Notes: generated from the sequence alone by a model not told the origin. Shown: positions 25,470 to 34,716, counted from the stretch's first letter. The stretch is DNA of 64,000 bases from Mesorhizobium ventifaucium (GCF_935822925.1 NZ_CAKXZS010000023.1:248001-312000); one strand, 5' to 3'. A program made the numbers and translations.

Positions 25470-26872
25470 CGGATCAGCCCCATTTGCGTCGGCAGCCACA
25501 GCGAGATCGCGGGGATGAAGGTGATCAGGATCAGCGCGACGATCAACGGCACGAGCCAGGGCAGAATCGCCATGGTCGTACGCTCGACCGACAGCTTGGC
25601 GACCCGCGAGAGGACGAACAGCACCATGCCGAGCGGCGGATGGAGCAGACCGATCATCAGATTGAGCGTCATGATCAGACCGAAATGCACCGGATCGATG
25701 CCGTAGAGAACCACGATCGGCAGGAGGATCGGCACAAGGATCGTGATGGCGGCGATCGTGTCGAGAAAACAACCGACGACCAGCATCAGAATGTTGACCA
25801 GGATCAGGAACACCCATTTGTTTTCGGTCAGCGATGTGATGAAGACCGAGAACAGCTGAGCCGCCTGGCTGACCGTGAGCAACCAGGCGAAGATCGACGC
25901 TGCGGTGACGATGAAGAGGACCGACGCGGTCGTCTCGATCGTGTCGAAACTGGCTTTGGCCAAGGCTGCGAGTGTCATCGTGCGATAGCGCACGAGCCCG
26001 AGAAACAACGACCAGATGACGGCGGCCATGGCCGCTTCGGTCGGGGTGAACCAGCCCATGGTCATGCCGCCGATCAGGATGATCGGCGTCATAAGCGCCA
26101 TGACGGCGGAAAAATCGAAATACCAGTCGCAGGCGATCAGGACGAGGAGCGCGATGCCAACGGCAATGTTGAGCGACAGTCCCAGCTGGACAAGGAGATA
26201 AACCGCGAGCGGAAAGCAGCACACGACGGCCACCTCGATCGAGGCGGCGGCGAGCCGGTTCAATTTGAACGGTGTGTCCGAACCCCAGCCCCGGCGGTGG
26301 GCGAAAATCGCGACCGTCACCATCATCAGCACCGTCATGACGACGCCGGGCAGGATGCCGGCCATGAACAGCGCGCCGATCGAGACGTTGGCCATCATCC
26401 CGTATATGACGAAGGGCAGCGACGGCGGGAAGATCGGCCCGAGCGTGGAGGATACCGCGGTGACGCCGACGGCCGCCTCGACGGGATAGCCGTGGTCCTT
26501 CATCGCCTTGATCTCGATCGTGCCGATGCCGGCAGCGTCGGCAAGGGCTGCGCCCGACATGCCGGAGAAGATCACCGAACCGATGATGTTCACCTGCGCG
26601 AGACCGCCCTTCATCCAGCCGACAAGCGCCAGCGCGAAGGAATAGATCCGCCCGGTGACACCGGCGATGTTCATGAGATTGCCGGCGAAGATGAAGAACG
26701 GCACGGCAAGCAGCGGAAAGCTCTCGACACCGGCGATCATGCGCTGCGCGGCGATGATGTCGGGCGCCACGCTATAGAAGACGAGATAGAGCAGCGACGA
26801 CACCGCCATCGACACGGCGACGGGCACGCCGACCAGCATCAGGACGAGAAAGGCTCCGATCAGAAGCAGCAT
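25466..26872 (-). CDS. dctM: TRAP transporter large permease (DctM)
   Basis: The 468-residue protein has about 12 hydrophobic helices and the DctM signatures AVPFFIFAGNLMNIAGVTGR, IFSGMSGAALADAAGIG and GPIFPPSLPFVIYG. It forms the sodium-coupled channel with DctQ and receives substrate from DctP. A 3-base gap separates it from dctQ, and its stop overlaps the dehydrogenase start. It is slightly longer than the typical 425-440 residues because of an extra hydrophobic segment near 205-245. Substrate is probably a sugar acid. Confidence 0.93.
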   Translation of the reverse strand: MLLLIGAFLVLMLVGVPVAVSMAVSSLLYLVFYSVAPDIIAAQRMIAGVESFPLLAVPFFIFAGNLMNIAGVTGRIYSFALALVGWMKGGLAQVNIIGSVIFSGMSGAALADAAGIGTIEIKAMKDHGYPVEAAVGVTAVSSTLGPIFPPSLPFVIYGMMANVSIGALFMAGILPGVVMTVLMMVTVAIFAHRRGWGSDTPFKLNRLAAASIEVAVVCCFPLAVYLLVQLGLSLNIAVGIALLVLIACDWYFDFSAVMALMTPIILIGGMTMGWFTPTEAAMAAVIWSLFLGLVRYRTMTLAALAKASFDTIETTASVLFIVTAASIFAWLLTVSQAAQLFSVFITSLTENKWVFLILVNILMLVVGCFLDTIAAITILVPILLPIVVLYGIDPVHFGLIMTLNLMIGLLHPPLGMVLFVLSRVAKLSVERTTMAILPWLVPLIVALILITFIPAISLWLPTQMGLIR

Positions 26873-26875
26873 GGC

Positions 26876-27454
26876 CTATTCCCCCAACCCGTCGAACGCG
26901 GCGGGGCGCTCCAGCGCCGAGTAGCCGCGGCGGATGTTGCCGATGAAGACCTGGATGGCGCGCAGCATCATCAGCACGAAACCGGCGAAGACGGCGTAAA
27001 AGACGACGTTGCGCGGCAGGTTGATGGTGACCATCCGCTCACGGTGGACGATCCCGACATAGCGCCAGAGGAGCCAGGACATATAGGCGAAGAAGCAAAT
27101 GGTAATCAGATTGACCGCGAGCGCCAGGTAACGCCCAACCCCAGCAGGGAGATAGTGATAGAGCACGTCGACGTGGATGTGGCGCGTGGTGCGCGTGCAC
27201 ATGACCGAGCCCAGGAAGACCACGACGACGAGGCAGTTGATGGCGATCTCCTCGGTCCAGGCAAAGCTGTTGTTCATGACGTAGCGCGTGAAGAACTGCA
27301 GGAACACGCAGAACGACATGCCCCAGAACACGGCGAGCGTGACCCAATCTTCCACTGCGTATCGCGACAGATCGACGGGTGCGGTTTCTTCCTCGAATGC
27401 ATGCGCCAGTTCTTCTGCTGTAACCTGGGTGTGGACCTCTTGGGTCATCGGCAA
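26876..27454 (-). CDS. dctQ: TRAP transporter small permease (DctQ)
   Basis: The 192-residue protein has four predicted membrane helices and the small-permease features FFTRYVMNNSFAWTEEIA and a C-terminal basic segment. The start is ATG at 27454 or 27448 (MTQEVHTQ); AGGAGCTTGCCGATG-type spacing favours either weakly. It carries an acidic cytoplasmic N-terminal extension of about 35 residues. It lies between dctP and dctM and is coupled to dctM. Confidence 0.9.
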   Translation of the reverse strand: MPMTQEVHTQVTAEELAHAFEEETAPVDLSRYAVEDWVTLAVFWGMSFCVFLQFFTRYVMNNSFAWTEEIAINCLVVVVFLGSVMCTRTTRHIHVDVLYHYLPAGVGRYLALAVNLITICFFAYMSWLLWRYVGIVHRERMVTINLPRNVVFYAVFAGFVLMMLRAIQVFIGNIRRGYSALERPAAFDGLGE

Positions 27455-27487
27455 GCTCCTGACACCGTTGGGGCAGCGGGCTCAACA

Positions 27488-27514
27488 GACCCGACGCGCT
27501 TGTCGCGCCGGGTC
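27488..27514 (-). repeat. Stem-loop between dctP and dctQ
   Basis: GACCCG-CGCG pairs with CGCG-CGGGTC across a short loop (27488-27514), with one mismatch. It lies in the 73-base gap after dctP. As with the TAXI operon, it may favour binding-protein mRNA over permease mRNA. Confidence 0.6.
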
Positions 27515-27527
27515 CGGATTGATGCGG

Positions 27528-28505
27528 TTACTTGACGGCGCGGATCGCCTCCCAGTCTTCCTTGCGGTAGCCGAACTCCTCGAACGTCACCTTCTCCATC
27601 ACGTTCTTTTCGAAATCGGCGCGATCGACTTCGGTGACGGTGAGACCGCGCTCCTTGAAGGTTTCAACCAGGGCTTTCTCGCGATCGACGATGATCTTTG
27701 TCGCTCGCGCTGCGGCTTCCTGCATCACCTCGGTGAAGATCGCCTTGTCCTCGTCCGACAATTGCGACCAGCGCGATTGCGACACGAGCGTGTTGAGGTG
27801 ATCGACGATGTGTCCGGTCAGGATAATGTGCTTTTGCACCTCGTAGAACTTCTTGGCGTCGATCGTCGTCAGCGGGTTTTCCTGCGCTTCCACCGTGCCC
27901 TGCTGCAAGGCGAGATAGACCTCGGCGAAGGCGATCGGCGCGGTGTTGGCGCCGCAGGCGCGCGGCATGGCGAGATAGGCCGGCACATCAGGCACGCGGA
28001 TCTTCAGGCCCTGCATGTCGGCGCATTTCTCGATCGGCCGGTTAGAAGTCGTGTGACGCGTGCCGTAGTAGGTGGTCGCCGTGATGTGATGGCCGGACGC
28101 TTCTTCGTAGCCGCCGGTCAATTCCTTGTATTTGTCGCTCTTGGTGTAAGCGAGCAGATGATCGGCGTCACGGAAAGTGAACGGAAAGTAGGTCACGCCG
28201 ATCGGCGGGAATTCGCGGGCGGCGAAGCTCGATCCGGAGATGATGATGTCGACCGTGCCGAGGGTCAGCCCCTGGTTGATGTCGGCTTCCTTGCCGAGTT
28301 GCGAAGCCGGGAAGACGTCGATCGTATAGCGGCCGTCGGTGCGCTTCTTGATCTCTTCCGCCGCCCACACGGACTCCGTGTGGAAGGGTTCGGACGTTTC
28401 GTAGACGTGGGCCCATTTCAGCGCGGTTTGTGCAGAGGCCGAAGCCATGGGCAGAGCGATTGCGGCGATCGTGCCGAGCAGAACGGCGTATTTCCTCAAC
28501 ATCAT
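27528..28505 (-). CDS. dctP: TRAP transporter substrate-binding protein (DctP family)
   Basis: Periplasmic solute-binding protein of 325 residues, with a signal peptide (about 1-25, cleavage after ASA). It shows the DctP pattern KWAHVYETSEPFHTESVW, VFPASQLGKEADI, and the ligand-carboxylate arginine region LKIRVPDVPAYLAM. The start is ATG at 28505 or the next codon at 28502; GGGAGGA lies just upstream. It is first in the operon with dctQ, dctM and the idonate-type dehydrogenase, so the ligand is probably a sugar acid. Confidence 0.93.
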   Translation of the reverse strand: MMLRKYAVLLGTIAAIALPMASASAQTALKWAHVYETSEPFHTESVWAAEEIKKRTDGRYTIDVFPASQLGKEADINQGLTLGTVDIIISGSSFAAREFPPIGVTYFPFTFRDADHLLAYTKSDKYKELTGGYEEASGHHITATTYYGTRHTTSNRPIEKCADMQGLKIRVPDVPAYLAMPRACGANTAPIAFAEVYLALQQGTVEAQENPLTTIDAKKFYEVQKHIILTGHIVDHLNTLVSQSRWSQLSDEDKAIFTEVMQEAAARATKIIVDREKALVETFKERGLTVTEVDRADFEKNVMEKVTFEEFGYRKEDWEAIRAVK

Positions 28506-28575
28506 ATTCCTCCCTGTGAATGGATTTTGACTGTACCGACAGGATCCTCCCGGTCGGCTGCTAGACCTTTGGTTT

Positions 28576-28623
28576 GAGCATCGGTTTTTCCCAAACCGGT
28601 TCCCACTTTTGGGTCCAATGCTC
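28576..28623. repeat. Dispersed palindromic element between regulator and dctP
   Basis: GAGCATCGG at 28576 is matched by CCAATGCTC ending at 28623, around a central CCCAAACCGGTTCCCACTTT. This resembles the GAGCAT...ATGCTC palindromes that are scattered through Mesorhizobium and related genomes. It abuts the stop codon of the FadR-type gene and may work as its terminator. No second copy was seen in this window. Confidence 0.55.
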
Positions 28624-29342
28624 TATTCCGCGACCTCCCTGGCTGCGGATTTCTCACCGAAATTGCGTGAGAATCTCAGTTGCGACTGACGCAGATGTTC
28701 CTGCATGGCGGCTTTGGCCCGTTCAGGGTCGCGCGCCGCGATCGCGTCGCGCACCGCGCGATGCTCCTCCGCGGCGACCCGCCAGGAATCCCTGTTCTCG
28801 AAATAGCTCGACAAGCGTTCGAAATATGGGTTCATGCGCTGGTCGAAAAGCTCGCCGATGCAGCGCACTAGGACGGCGTTTCCTAGAATGCCCGCCACCG
28901 TCGTATGGAACTCGCGGTCGAGGGCGATCGTCATCTTGGTCGGGTGAGGTATGCCCTCCATGCGGCGCAGCACGTCGTCCATATGTTCGATGTCAATCGG
29001 CCGAACCCGGTGGGCGGCTTCGGCGGCGATCGCCCCTTCGATGAACTCGCGTGCCCGCAACAGCTCGAACGGGCCTTCATCCATTTCCGCCGTCAAGATT
29101 TCGGCCCGCGGCGATTCGGTGACGTAGATCCCCGAGCCGACGCGAATACGTATGCGCCCCTCGACCTCGAGCGCGATCAGCGCTTCACGGACGGTCGGGC
29201 GGGAGATGCCAAGCTGATCGGCCAGTTCGCGCTCGGTTGGCAGCCGATCGCCGACTGCGAACTCCCCCACGTCGATCAGCTGCCTGAGCTGGTCGGCGAT
29301 CTGTCGGTAAAGTCGACGCGGTTCAACGGCCTGGATCGGCAT
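28623..29342 (-). CDS. FadR/GntR-family transcriptional regulator
   Basis: The 239-residue product has an N-terminal GntR winged helix (about 10-75, DRLPTERELADQLGISRPTV) and a C-terminal FCD ligand-binding domain, with metal-binding candidates in DREFHTTVAG and EEHRAVRDAI. It is upstream of dctP on the same strand and is the likely regulator of the DctPQM-dehydrogenase operon. FCD regulators in such operons usually respond to the transported sugar acid or an intermediate. A possible operator lies before its own start. Confidence 0.92.
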   Translation of the reverse strand: MPIQAVEPRRLYRQIADQLRQLIDVGEFAVGDRLPTERELADQLGISRPTVREALIALEVEGRIRIRVGSGIYVTESPRAEILTAEMDEGPFELLRAREFIEGAIAAEAAHRVRPIDIEHMDDVLRRMEGIPHPTKMTIALDREFHTTVAGILGNAVLVRCIGELFDQRMNPYFERLSSYFENRDSWRVAAEEHRAVRDAIAARDPERAKAAMQEHLRQSQLRFSRNFGEKSAAREVAE

Positions 29343-29393
29343 TGTTACCCAGTTCTACTTCAACGGCATCATCCGGCTGATCGGATCGGTAAA

Positions 29394-29408
29394 TTGGTCT
29401 GACCTATT
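29394..29408. promoter_or_regulatory. Putative FadR/GntR operator
   Basis: The dyad TTGGTCTGACCTATT contains GGTC-T-GACC and resembles the T-N-GT-N3-AC-N-A pattern of FadR-subfamily operators. It lies 52 bases before the regulator start, where autorepression would act. No second copy was found before dctP. Confidence 0.4.
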
Positions 29409-29618
29409 GATCGAAACCTGCCGCGAAAAAGGCTGAGAGTCAAGCAGCAGAGAACGCCCATGGAACTCATCTCCGTGAACTGGCGGCTTTTTTCGGCGCT
29501 GGAGGTCATCGATCGGCCCGGCTTCCATCGGCTTTAGCAAGAGTGATAGATCCGGCACCACGGAGATCAATTCTTCAGCTCGCACTTCTCGATAGAGGGC
29601 GTGCCTGTCGCTTTGGGG

Positions 29619-29996
29619 TCATCGTCCTATTCTCAAGACCACTTTTCGCCCATCGGAAAGGATTCCCGTTCCTGTGCCAGCTGGAGGTTGTCTGCTGGTC
29701 AGCGAGAACACGAATCGGGTTGAGAGTTGCCCGCAAGCCATCGTTCCTTCTCCACGCGAAAAGGTAAGGTTGAGGGTAGTTATCCCTCGGCATTCGAGCC
29801 CGGTATTGGTCTGCCCGCGAATAGTTCCGCGCCGTGTGATACTGTTGACGGCAGCCGTCCCGGAAAAGGAGAGCGTCCCATCAATAGTCTGACCGGAGAC
29901 TGGTGCCGTGATGATGAGCGGGTTTTGCGCCTGCGCGTAGCCGACACCCCAGGCAATCAACATTGTCGCTAAGATTCGCCGGAAAGTATGGTGCAT
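29619..29996 (-). CDS. Hypothetical secreted protein
   Basis: I chose the ATG at 29996 (MHHTFRRILATMLIAWGVG), with AGGAACC upstream; it opens a signal peptide with likely cleavage after YAQAQ. The mature part of about 100 residues is Thr/Gly/Ser-rich and looks beta-structured (PLIITAPVSGQTIDGTLSFS), with two cysteines (LECRG and MACGQ) that could form a disulfide. No family was recognised. It lies alone beside a transposase remnant. Confidence 0.55.
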   Translation of the reverse strand: MHHTFRRILATMLIAWGVGYAQAQNPLIITAPVSGQTIDGTLSFSGTAAVNSITRRGTIRGQTNTGLECRGITTLNLTFSRGEGTMACGQLSTRFVFSLTSRQPPAGTGTGILSDGRKVVLRIGR

Positions 29997-30102
29997 TTGG
30001 ACGGTTCCTGTTGAGAACGCTGCAGTGCAGACTGCGAGACGGTCATGCTCGGCCTTGCCTGCCAGTCGGTCGTGTCCCACCGCGTGGTGTAGGTCGGCGG
30101 TA

Positions 30103-30158
30103 GCGAAGCCGCTCGCGAGCGTGCCCTCAACAGCGCTGTAGCGAGCGAGCGGCTTCGC
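30103..30158. repeat. 14-base perfect inverted repeat
   Basis: GCGAAGCCGCTCGC (30103-30116) and GCGAGCGGCTTCGC (30145-30158) are exact reverse complements, separated by 28 bases. It lies beside the IS256 remnant. It could be part of a mobile-element end or a strong hairpin terminator of an absent gene. Confidence 0.5.
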
Positions 30159-30237
30159 GGCGGTCATCGATGTTCTTCGGTAGGGTTGGGTTGCTGACAC
30201 AACCTGATTCGAAGCAACCACCGATGACCAGCGACCC

Positions 30238-30354
30238 ATGATGAACCTGCGCACGCTCGTAGAGAAGACCCCCGACGCCGATATCCTGCGCGAGATGATC
30301 GGCTTTGCCGCCGAGCCGCTGATGGAGCTGGGAGCGGCCCTGCTTATGACTTGA
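30238..30354 (+). pseudogene. IS256-family transposase, 5' remnant
   Basis: The frame MMNLRTLVEKTPDADILREM followed by IGFAAEPLMELGAA matches the N-terminus of IS256-type transposases common in rhizobia, which continue with RLMELEVxGLTGA. After about 32 residues the match is lost and a stop follows at 30352. The rest of the transposase, including all catalytic acidic residues, is missing. Confidence 0.7.
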
Positions 30355-30410
30355 TCCTGCTACCGCATATCCGTGCCCCCTTAATGTTCAGAGGCCATTG
30401 GCGGAAGCTC

Positions 30411-30443
30411 TTGACCTTCCCAGCGACCGGAAGTCCTTATCCT
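30411..30443 (+). promoter_or_regulatory. CueR/HmrR-like MerR-type promoter
   Basis: TTGACCTTCC at 30411, then GGAAGTCC and TATCCT, resembles the promoters controlled by copper-sensing MerR-family regulators, where ACCTTCC and GGAAGGT form a dyad across an over-long spacer. Here the right half (GGAAGTC) has drifted. No copper gene directly follows; yqaA starts about 185 bases downstream. Confidence 0.45.
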
Positions 30444-30628
30444 GTGGTTTTGGAGCGATAGGGAAGGCGATGTCGCGTCTAGCAGCCGCGTCGGCCCGGA
30501 AAAGTGTCTATCTATCCCGGATATCGGGCATCATGCGAACTACAACAATGCTGAGGGAAAGGCGGTGGCGGACTCATGGTCGTGATCGACGTGCAACCCT
30601 GACGCCCGCTCCGCAAGGCGAAACGTAG

Positions 30629-31126
30629 ATGGATGCCTTTGCCATCTACGGCGGCCTGTTTCTTGTCGCCTTCGCCGCTGCCACCATCCTTCCGTCGCAG
30701 TCGGAGGTCGCCCTTGCAGGGCTCCTCGCCACCGGTTCCTTCTCGCCCGCAATGCTGGTTGTTGTCGCCAGCATTGGGAACATCCTTGGTGCTGTGGTGA
30801 ACTGGGATCTTGGTCGAGGGCTGGAATGCTTCCGGGACAGGCCCTGGTTTCCGCTGCGTCCCGCGAGGCTCAACCGCGCCACGAACTGGTATCGCTGTTA
30901 TGGAAAATGGTCGCTCTTGTTAAGCTGGATGCCGGTCGTCGGCGACCCGCTGACCGTGGTCGCCGGGGTTTTGCGCGAGCCGCTATGGAGCTTTGTCGCA
31001 ATCGTCGCCCTGGCGAAGGTTTCTCGCCGGAGCGGTGCTGGGCCTGATGTAAAACCGAGATCGCGGACATCAATTTGGTCATCAGCGCACGCTATAGCGC
31101 GCCCGTACCTTCCAGATAGAGGATGA
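30629..31126 (+). CDS. YqaA family membrane protein, probably frameshifted at the C-terminus
   Basis: YqaA proteins are small polytopic inner-membrane proteins of the DedA/SNARE-associated type. The first 130 residues fit well (ATILPSQSEVALAGLLATGS, VVNWDLGRGLECFRDRPWF, YGKWSLLLSWMPVVGDPLT). After AKVSR (about 31027) the frame reads a polar, charged tail, while the next frame gives GAVLGLM and a stop at 31050. The normal family end is hydrophobic, so a one-base change probably replaced the last helix. As read, the gene overlaps the 3' end of the convergent cytochrome gene. Confidence 0.65.
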   Translation: MDAFAIYGGLFLVAFAAATILPSQSEVALAGLLATGSFSPAMLVVVASIGNILGAVVNWDLGRGLECFRDRPWFPLRPARLNRATNWYRCYGKWSLLLSWMPVVGDPLTVVAGVLREPLWSFVAIVALAKVSRRSGAGPDVKPRSRTSIWSSAHAIARPYLPDRG

Positions 31127-31526
31127 TCGCGGCGCGCTGGGCGGCGTTGGGAACGCCCACTGTCATCGACGTGCCCGGAACCCTCTGGCGCGGAGCCGTC
31201 AGGAAGGCATCAAGCGTACCGCTGTCCCAGACGATAGCAGACTCACGCAGCGCGGCCGAATAGCGAGCGCCCTCGACGCTGCCGGCCTGTCGGCCGATGA
31301 GGCCCGACAGATGCGGACCGGCTCTGTTCTGGCCGGGCTCGAGGCTGTGGCAGGCCCCGCAGCGCTGCCGGAACAGCCGCTCGCCGTCGGCCTGCTGCGC
31401 GGAAGCGGCGACCGGCAACAGCAGGCCGCCGGCTGCCAAAAGCGCAGCCAGGGACGTCGCCAGGAATGCGGTCGCAACTCCGGCGGAAATTGCGCGGTTG
31501 CGTGTCGTGGCTTGTGAATGGCTCAT
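31092..31526 (-). CDS. Exported class I cytochrome c
   Basis: The 144-residue product starts at 31526 (MSHSQATTRNRAIS) with a CAGAGG ribosome site. A signal peptide or anchor (about 14-43) is followed by a single haem site CGACHSL and the sixth-ligand methionine in GTSMTVG. The last part forms the usual C-terminal helix (AQRAAIILYLEG). It is downstream of the two-component genes on the same strand and divergent from the Sox/molybdenum-hydroxylase operon, so it is a plausible electron acceptor for that system. Confidence 0.88.
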   Translation of the reverse strand: MSHSQATTRNRAISAGVATAFLATSLAALLAAGGLLLPVAASAQQADGERLFRQRCGACHSLEPGQNRAGPHLSGLIGRQAGSVEGARYSAALRESAIVWDSGTLDAFLTAPRQRVPGTSMTVGVPNAAQRAAIILYLEGTGAL

Positions 31527-31680
31527 CGGATGACCTCTGCGGACGTTAAAGGGAGGGGCTTTGCTGTTGGCCGGAAGCTTCCGGCAGGACCAGCCGCTCA
31601 ACAGCGAGAGCGGCGGCTGGGTCGAAGAGGCGCGAGGAGGATACTGGTCGCGACTTGTCCTTCGTTGCGACAGCGATGAT

Positions 31681-33194
31681 CTAATTATGGCGCGGCAGCG
31701 CGGGAGTTCCGATCGCGGGACGGTTTCGGGATCGCAGTCCGGTCGGAGGGCTCGTCTCAGGCACGGGCGCCGGGGCAAGCTGCTTGGCCATGTCGATGAG
31801 CGGCAGCCTGATGATCGCGCGAAGGCCGTTGCTCCGGTTTTCCAGCACGATGTCGCCGCCGTGGTGACGGGCGATGGCGCGGGCAATTGACAGGCCGAGC
31901 CCGACGCCGCCGGTCTCCCGGTTGCGCGACTGCTCCAAACGGAAGAAGGGCGCGAACACCTGTTCCATGTCGGCTTGCGGAATGCCGGGCCCGGCATCCT
32001 CGACCACGATGTCCAGGCTGTCGGTGCGCCTGACCAGGCTCACCTTGGCCTGCTCGCCATAGCGGATGGCGTTTTCGACGAGGTTGCGGATCGCCCGGCG
32101 CAGCGAGTCCGGCCGGCAGCGGTACAGCACCTTGGGCCCGTCGCTGACGGTGATGTTTTGGCCAAGATCCGCGAGATCGTCGCAGAGGCTGCCGACCAGC
32201 GCCGAAAGATCGACGGTTCGCGTCTCCTCCACCGCGGCGTCCTCGCGCGCGAAGGCGAGCGCTGCTTCCGTCATCGTCTGGATTTCCTCGATCGTCTTCA
32301 GCATCTTCTCCTGGAGATCGTGATCCTGGACGAACTCGGCGCGCAGCCGGAGCGAGGTCAGCGGCGTGCGCAGGTCGTGGCTGATCGCCGCCAGCATGCG
32401 CGTGCGGTCCTCGACGAAGCGCTGCAGGCGCTCCTGCATCCGGTTGAACGCCTCGGCGGTCTGGCGGATGTCGTCCGGCCCGGATTCCGGCAGCCGCGGC
32501 ACGGCCTCGCCGCGGCCGAACAGTTCAGCGGCATTGGCGAGCCGTCGCAGCGGCCGCGCGATTGCCTGAGCCCCGAAAATCGCGATGGCGGACAGGATGA
32601 GTGCGGTGAGCGCCAGCGATATCGCCGATTGCGTCGTCCAGAAGGCGTTCGGCATTGCCTTGGCGTAGGCGGCATTCAGCCAGGTGTTGTCATCGAGGCG
32701 GACGGAAAGGCCCATGCCGTTTGGAGCTGCGTCCATATAAAGAAACTTGGCCGGGCGCGAGAAGGGCCTGCCATTGCCGGACAAATCCAGCATGCGCGGC
32801 GGCACGGAAGGGTCGGCGGCCTTGACTGCGGTCGAGGCCTGCCCGTTCATGTAGGCGGCATACTTGCCGGCAACCCCTGGCAGCGGCTTGGCGAGCTCAG
32901 TGAAGGCCTCCTGCTGCCAGGCGAGCGGATTGTTCGGTCCGTTATCGGAGGTCCAGAACCGCGTATAGGCCGTGCCGCTGACATTGAGAATGTCGGGCCG
33001 AAGCGAGGGCGGCGTCGTATCCAGCAGAAGCGCAAGCGAGGACGTGCGGCTGACGAACTCGCCCTTGGCCGCTGCTTGCAGGGCCTGTCCGCGTTCGTCC
33101 CACGAGATCAGGAAAGTGATCGCCTGCGACAGCGCGAGCGCAAGCAGCACCAGCATGAGGAAGCGGGCCGCCAGGCTGCGTCTCCACAACAGCA

Positions 33195-33198
<4 letters not shown>
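31681..33198 (-). CDS. Sensor histidine kinase (HAMP, HisKA, HATPase)
   Basis: The 505-residue EnvZ-type kinase has a first membrane helix (about 12-32), a periplasmic sensor region (about 35-190), a second helix (about 191-212), a HAMP linker, and then the phosphoacceptor AAISHDLRTPLTSLR. The ATP-binding boxes are LVENAIRYG, EDAGPGIP and GVGLGLSIARAIA. The C-terminal Pro-rich tail is unusual but harmless. It overlaps its response regulator by 4 bases (ATGA), and the pair is divergent from the Sox operon. Confidence 0.93.
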
Positions 33199-33926
<728 letters not shown>

Positions 33927-34234
33927 GGCCGCCGCTGAATAGTCGGCCAGTATCGACGATATCTAGTCTGCGTCTACACGGATGATCACCTTCCGCGCCA
34001 TGGCGGCAATCTCGCCCGACATCAACAAAGCGTGAGAAGTGTAACGAAATGTATCAGAGCGCTGCGCCCGCGACAACTTGCGATGAACTGCCGGTATTCG
34101 GGACAAGGTTCTGCGACAGCTCCCGCCTAACTTGGCCTCGTCGCTAGCCGGGACATCCGGTCTTTGTCGCCAGGCCATGCCGCGCGGCATCCAGACTTCG
34201 GTCCTCGCCAGCCTTTGATCGAAAGGATTGCACA
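33927..34234. other. Divergent promoter region between response regulator and Sox/molybdenum operon
   Basis: These 308 bases carry no convincing gene. Both neighbouring transcription units start here and run outward, so promoters for both and the response regulator's binding site should lie in it. AAAGGATTG just before 34235 is the operon's ribosome site. No clear direct repeats typical of OmpR-type boxes were recognised. Confidence 0.5.
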
Positions 34235-34705
34235 ATGGCCAGATTGATCATCAACGGCACGCCACGTGACATCGAGGTCGATCCGGACACGCCGCTGCTG
34301 TGGGTGATCCGCGAGCAGATCGGGCTTACCGGAACGAAGTACGGTTGCGGCGTTGCCGCCTGCGGCGCCTGCACCATCCATATAGACGGCGTCGCCACGC
34401 GCTCCTGCGCGCTTCCGGTGAGCGCGGTCGAGCCAGACCAGCAAATCACCACCATCGAGGGCCTTTCGCCGGACAGCTCGCATCCGGTCCAGCAGGCCTG
34501 GCTGGCGCTCGACGTGCCGCAATGCGGCTACTGCCAGGCCGGCATGATCATGGCTGCGGCAGGTCTGCTCATGCAGAACCCGAACCCCGCGGACGAGGAC
34601 ATCAACGCCGAGATCACCAATATCTGCCGCTGCGGCACCTACAACCGGGTGCGCGCCGCGATCAAGCTGGCCGCCAAAGCCGGCGAAGCCACGCAACGCG
34701 GTTGA
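34235..34705 (+). CDS. Molybdenum hydroxylase small [2Fe-2S] subunit (IorA type)
   Basis: Electron-transfer subunit of an aldehyde/xanthine-oxidase-family enzyme. The 156 residues contain both iron-sulfur sites: the plant-ferredoxin-like set in YGCGVAACGACTIHIDG with a later Cys in RSCALP, and the C-terminal set in CGYCQAGM and ICRCGTYNR. It is the first gene of the operon. The order small subunit then large subunit, without a separate FAD subunit, is that of isoquinoline 1-oxidoreductase. Electrons then go to a cytochrome c, here probably the product of 36878. No signal peptide; it would be co-exported with the Tat-bearing large subunit. Confidence 0.92.
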   Translation: MARLIINGTPRDIEVDPDTPLLWVIREQIGLTGTKYGCGVAACGACTIHIDGVATRSCALPVSAVEPDQQITTIEGLSPDSSHPVQQAWLALDVPQCGYCQAGMIMAAAGLLMQNPNPADEDINAEITNICRCGTYNRVRAAIKLAAKAGEATQRG

Positions 34706-34716
34706 GGAGAACAGTC

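Larger units (their letters stand above)
29997..30628. other. Scrambled region with transposase remnant and orphan promoter
   Basis: This 632-base stretch holds a 14-base inverted repeat (30103-30158), the 5' piece of an IS256-type transposase and a CueR-like promoter, but no convincing intact gene. The bases between 30450 and 30628 have short open frames without recognisable products. The mixture suggests insertion and deletion events. Confidence 0.55.

Noticed and set aside
25470..26222. A long N-terminal extension of the idonate-type dehydrogenase frame
   Set aside because: It runs through dctM in another frame, and the extra residues do not fit the dehydrogenase family.
25442..27535. A 697-residue open frame on the plus strand, very rich in Asp, His, Arg and Glu
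   Set aside because: It is exactly antisense to dctM and dctQ. The charged composition is what reverse-strand reading of hydrophobic high-GC genes produces, and no family motif was seen.
34300..34716. An upstream extension of the molybdenum hydroxylase frame overlapping the iron-sulfur subunit
   Set aside because: The extension reads the small-subunit gene in another frame. The ATG at 34717 has a ribosome site and a Tat signal.
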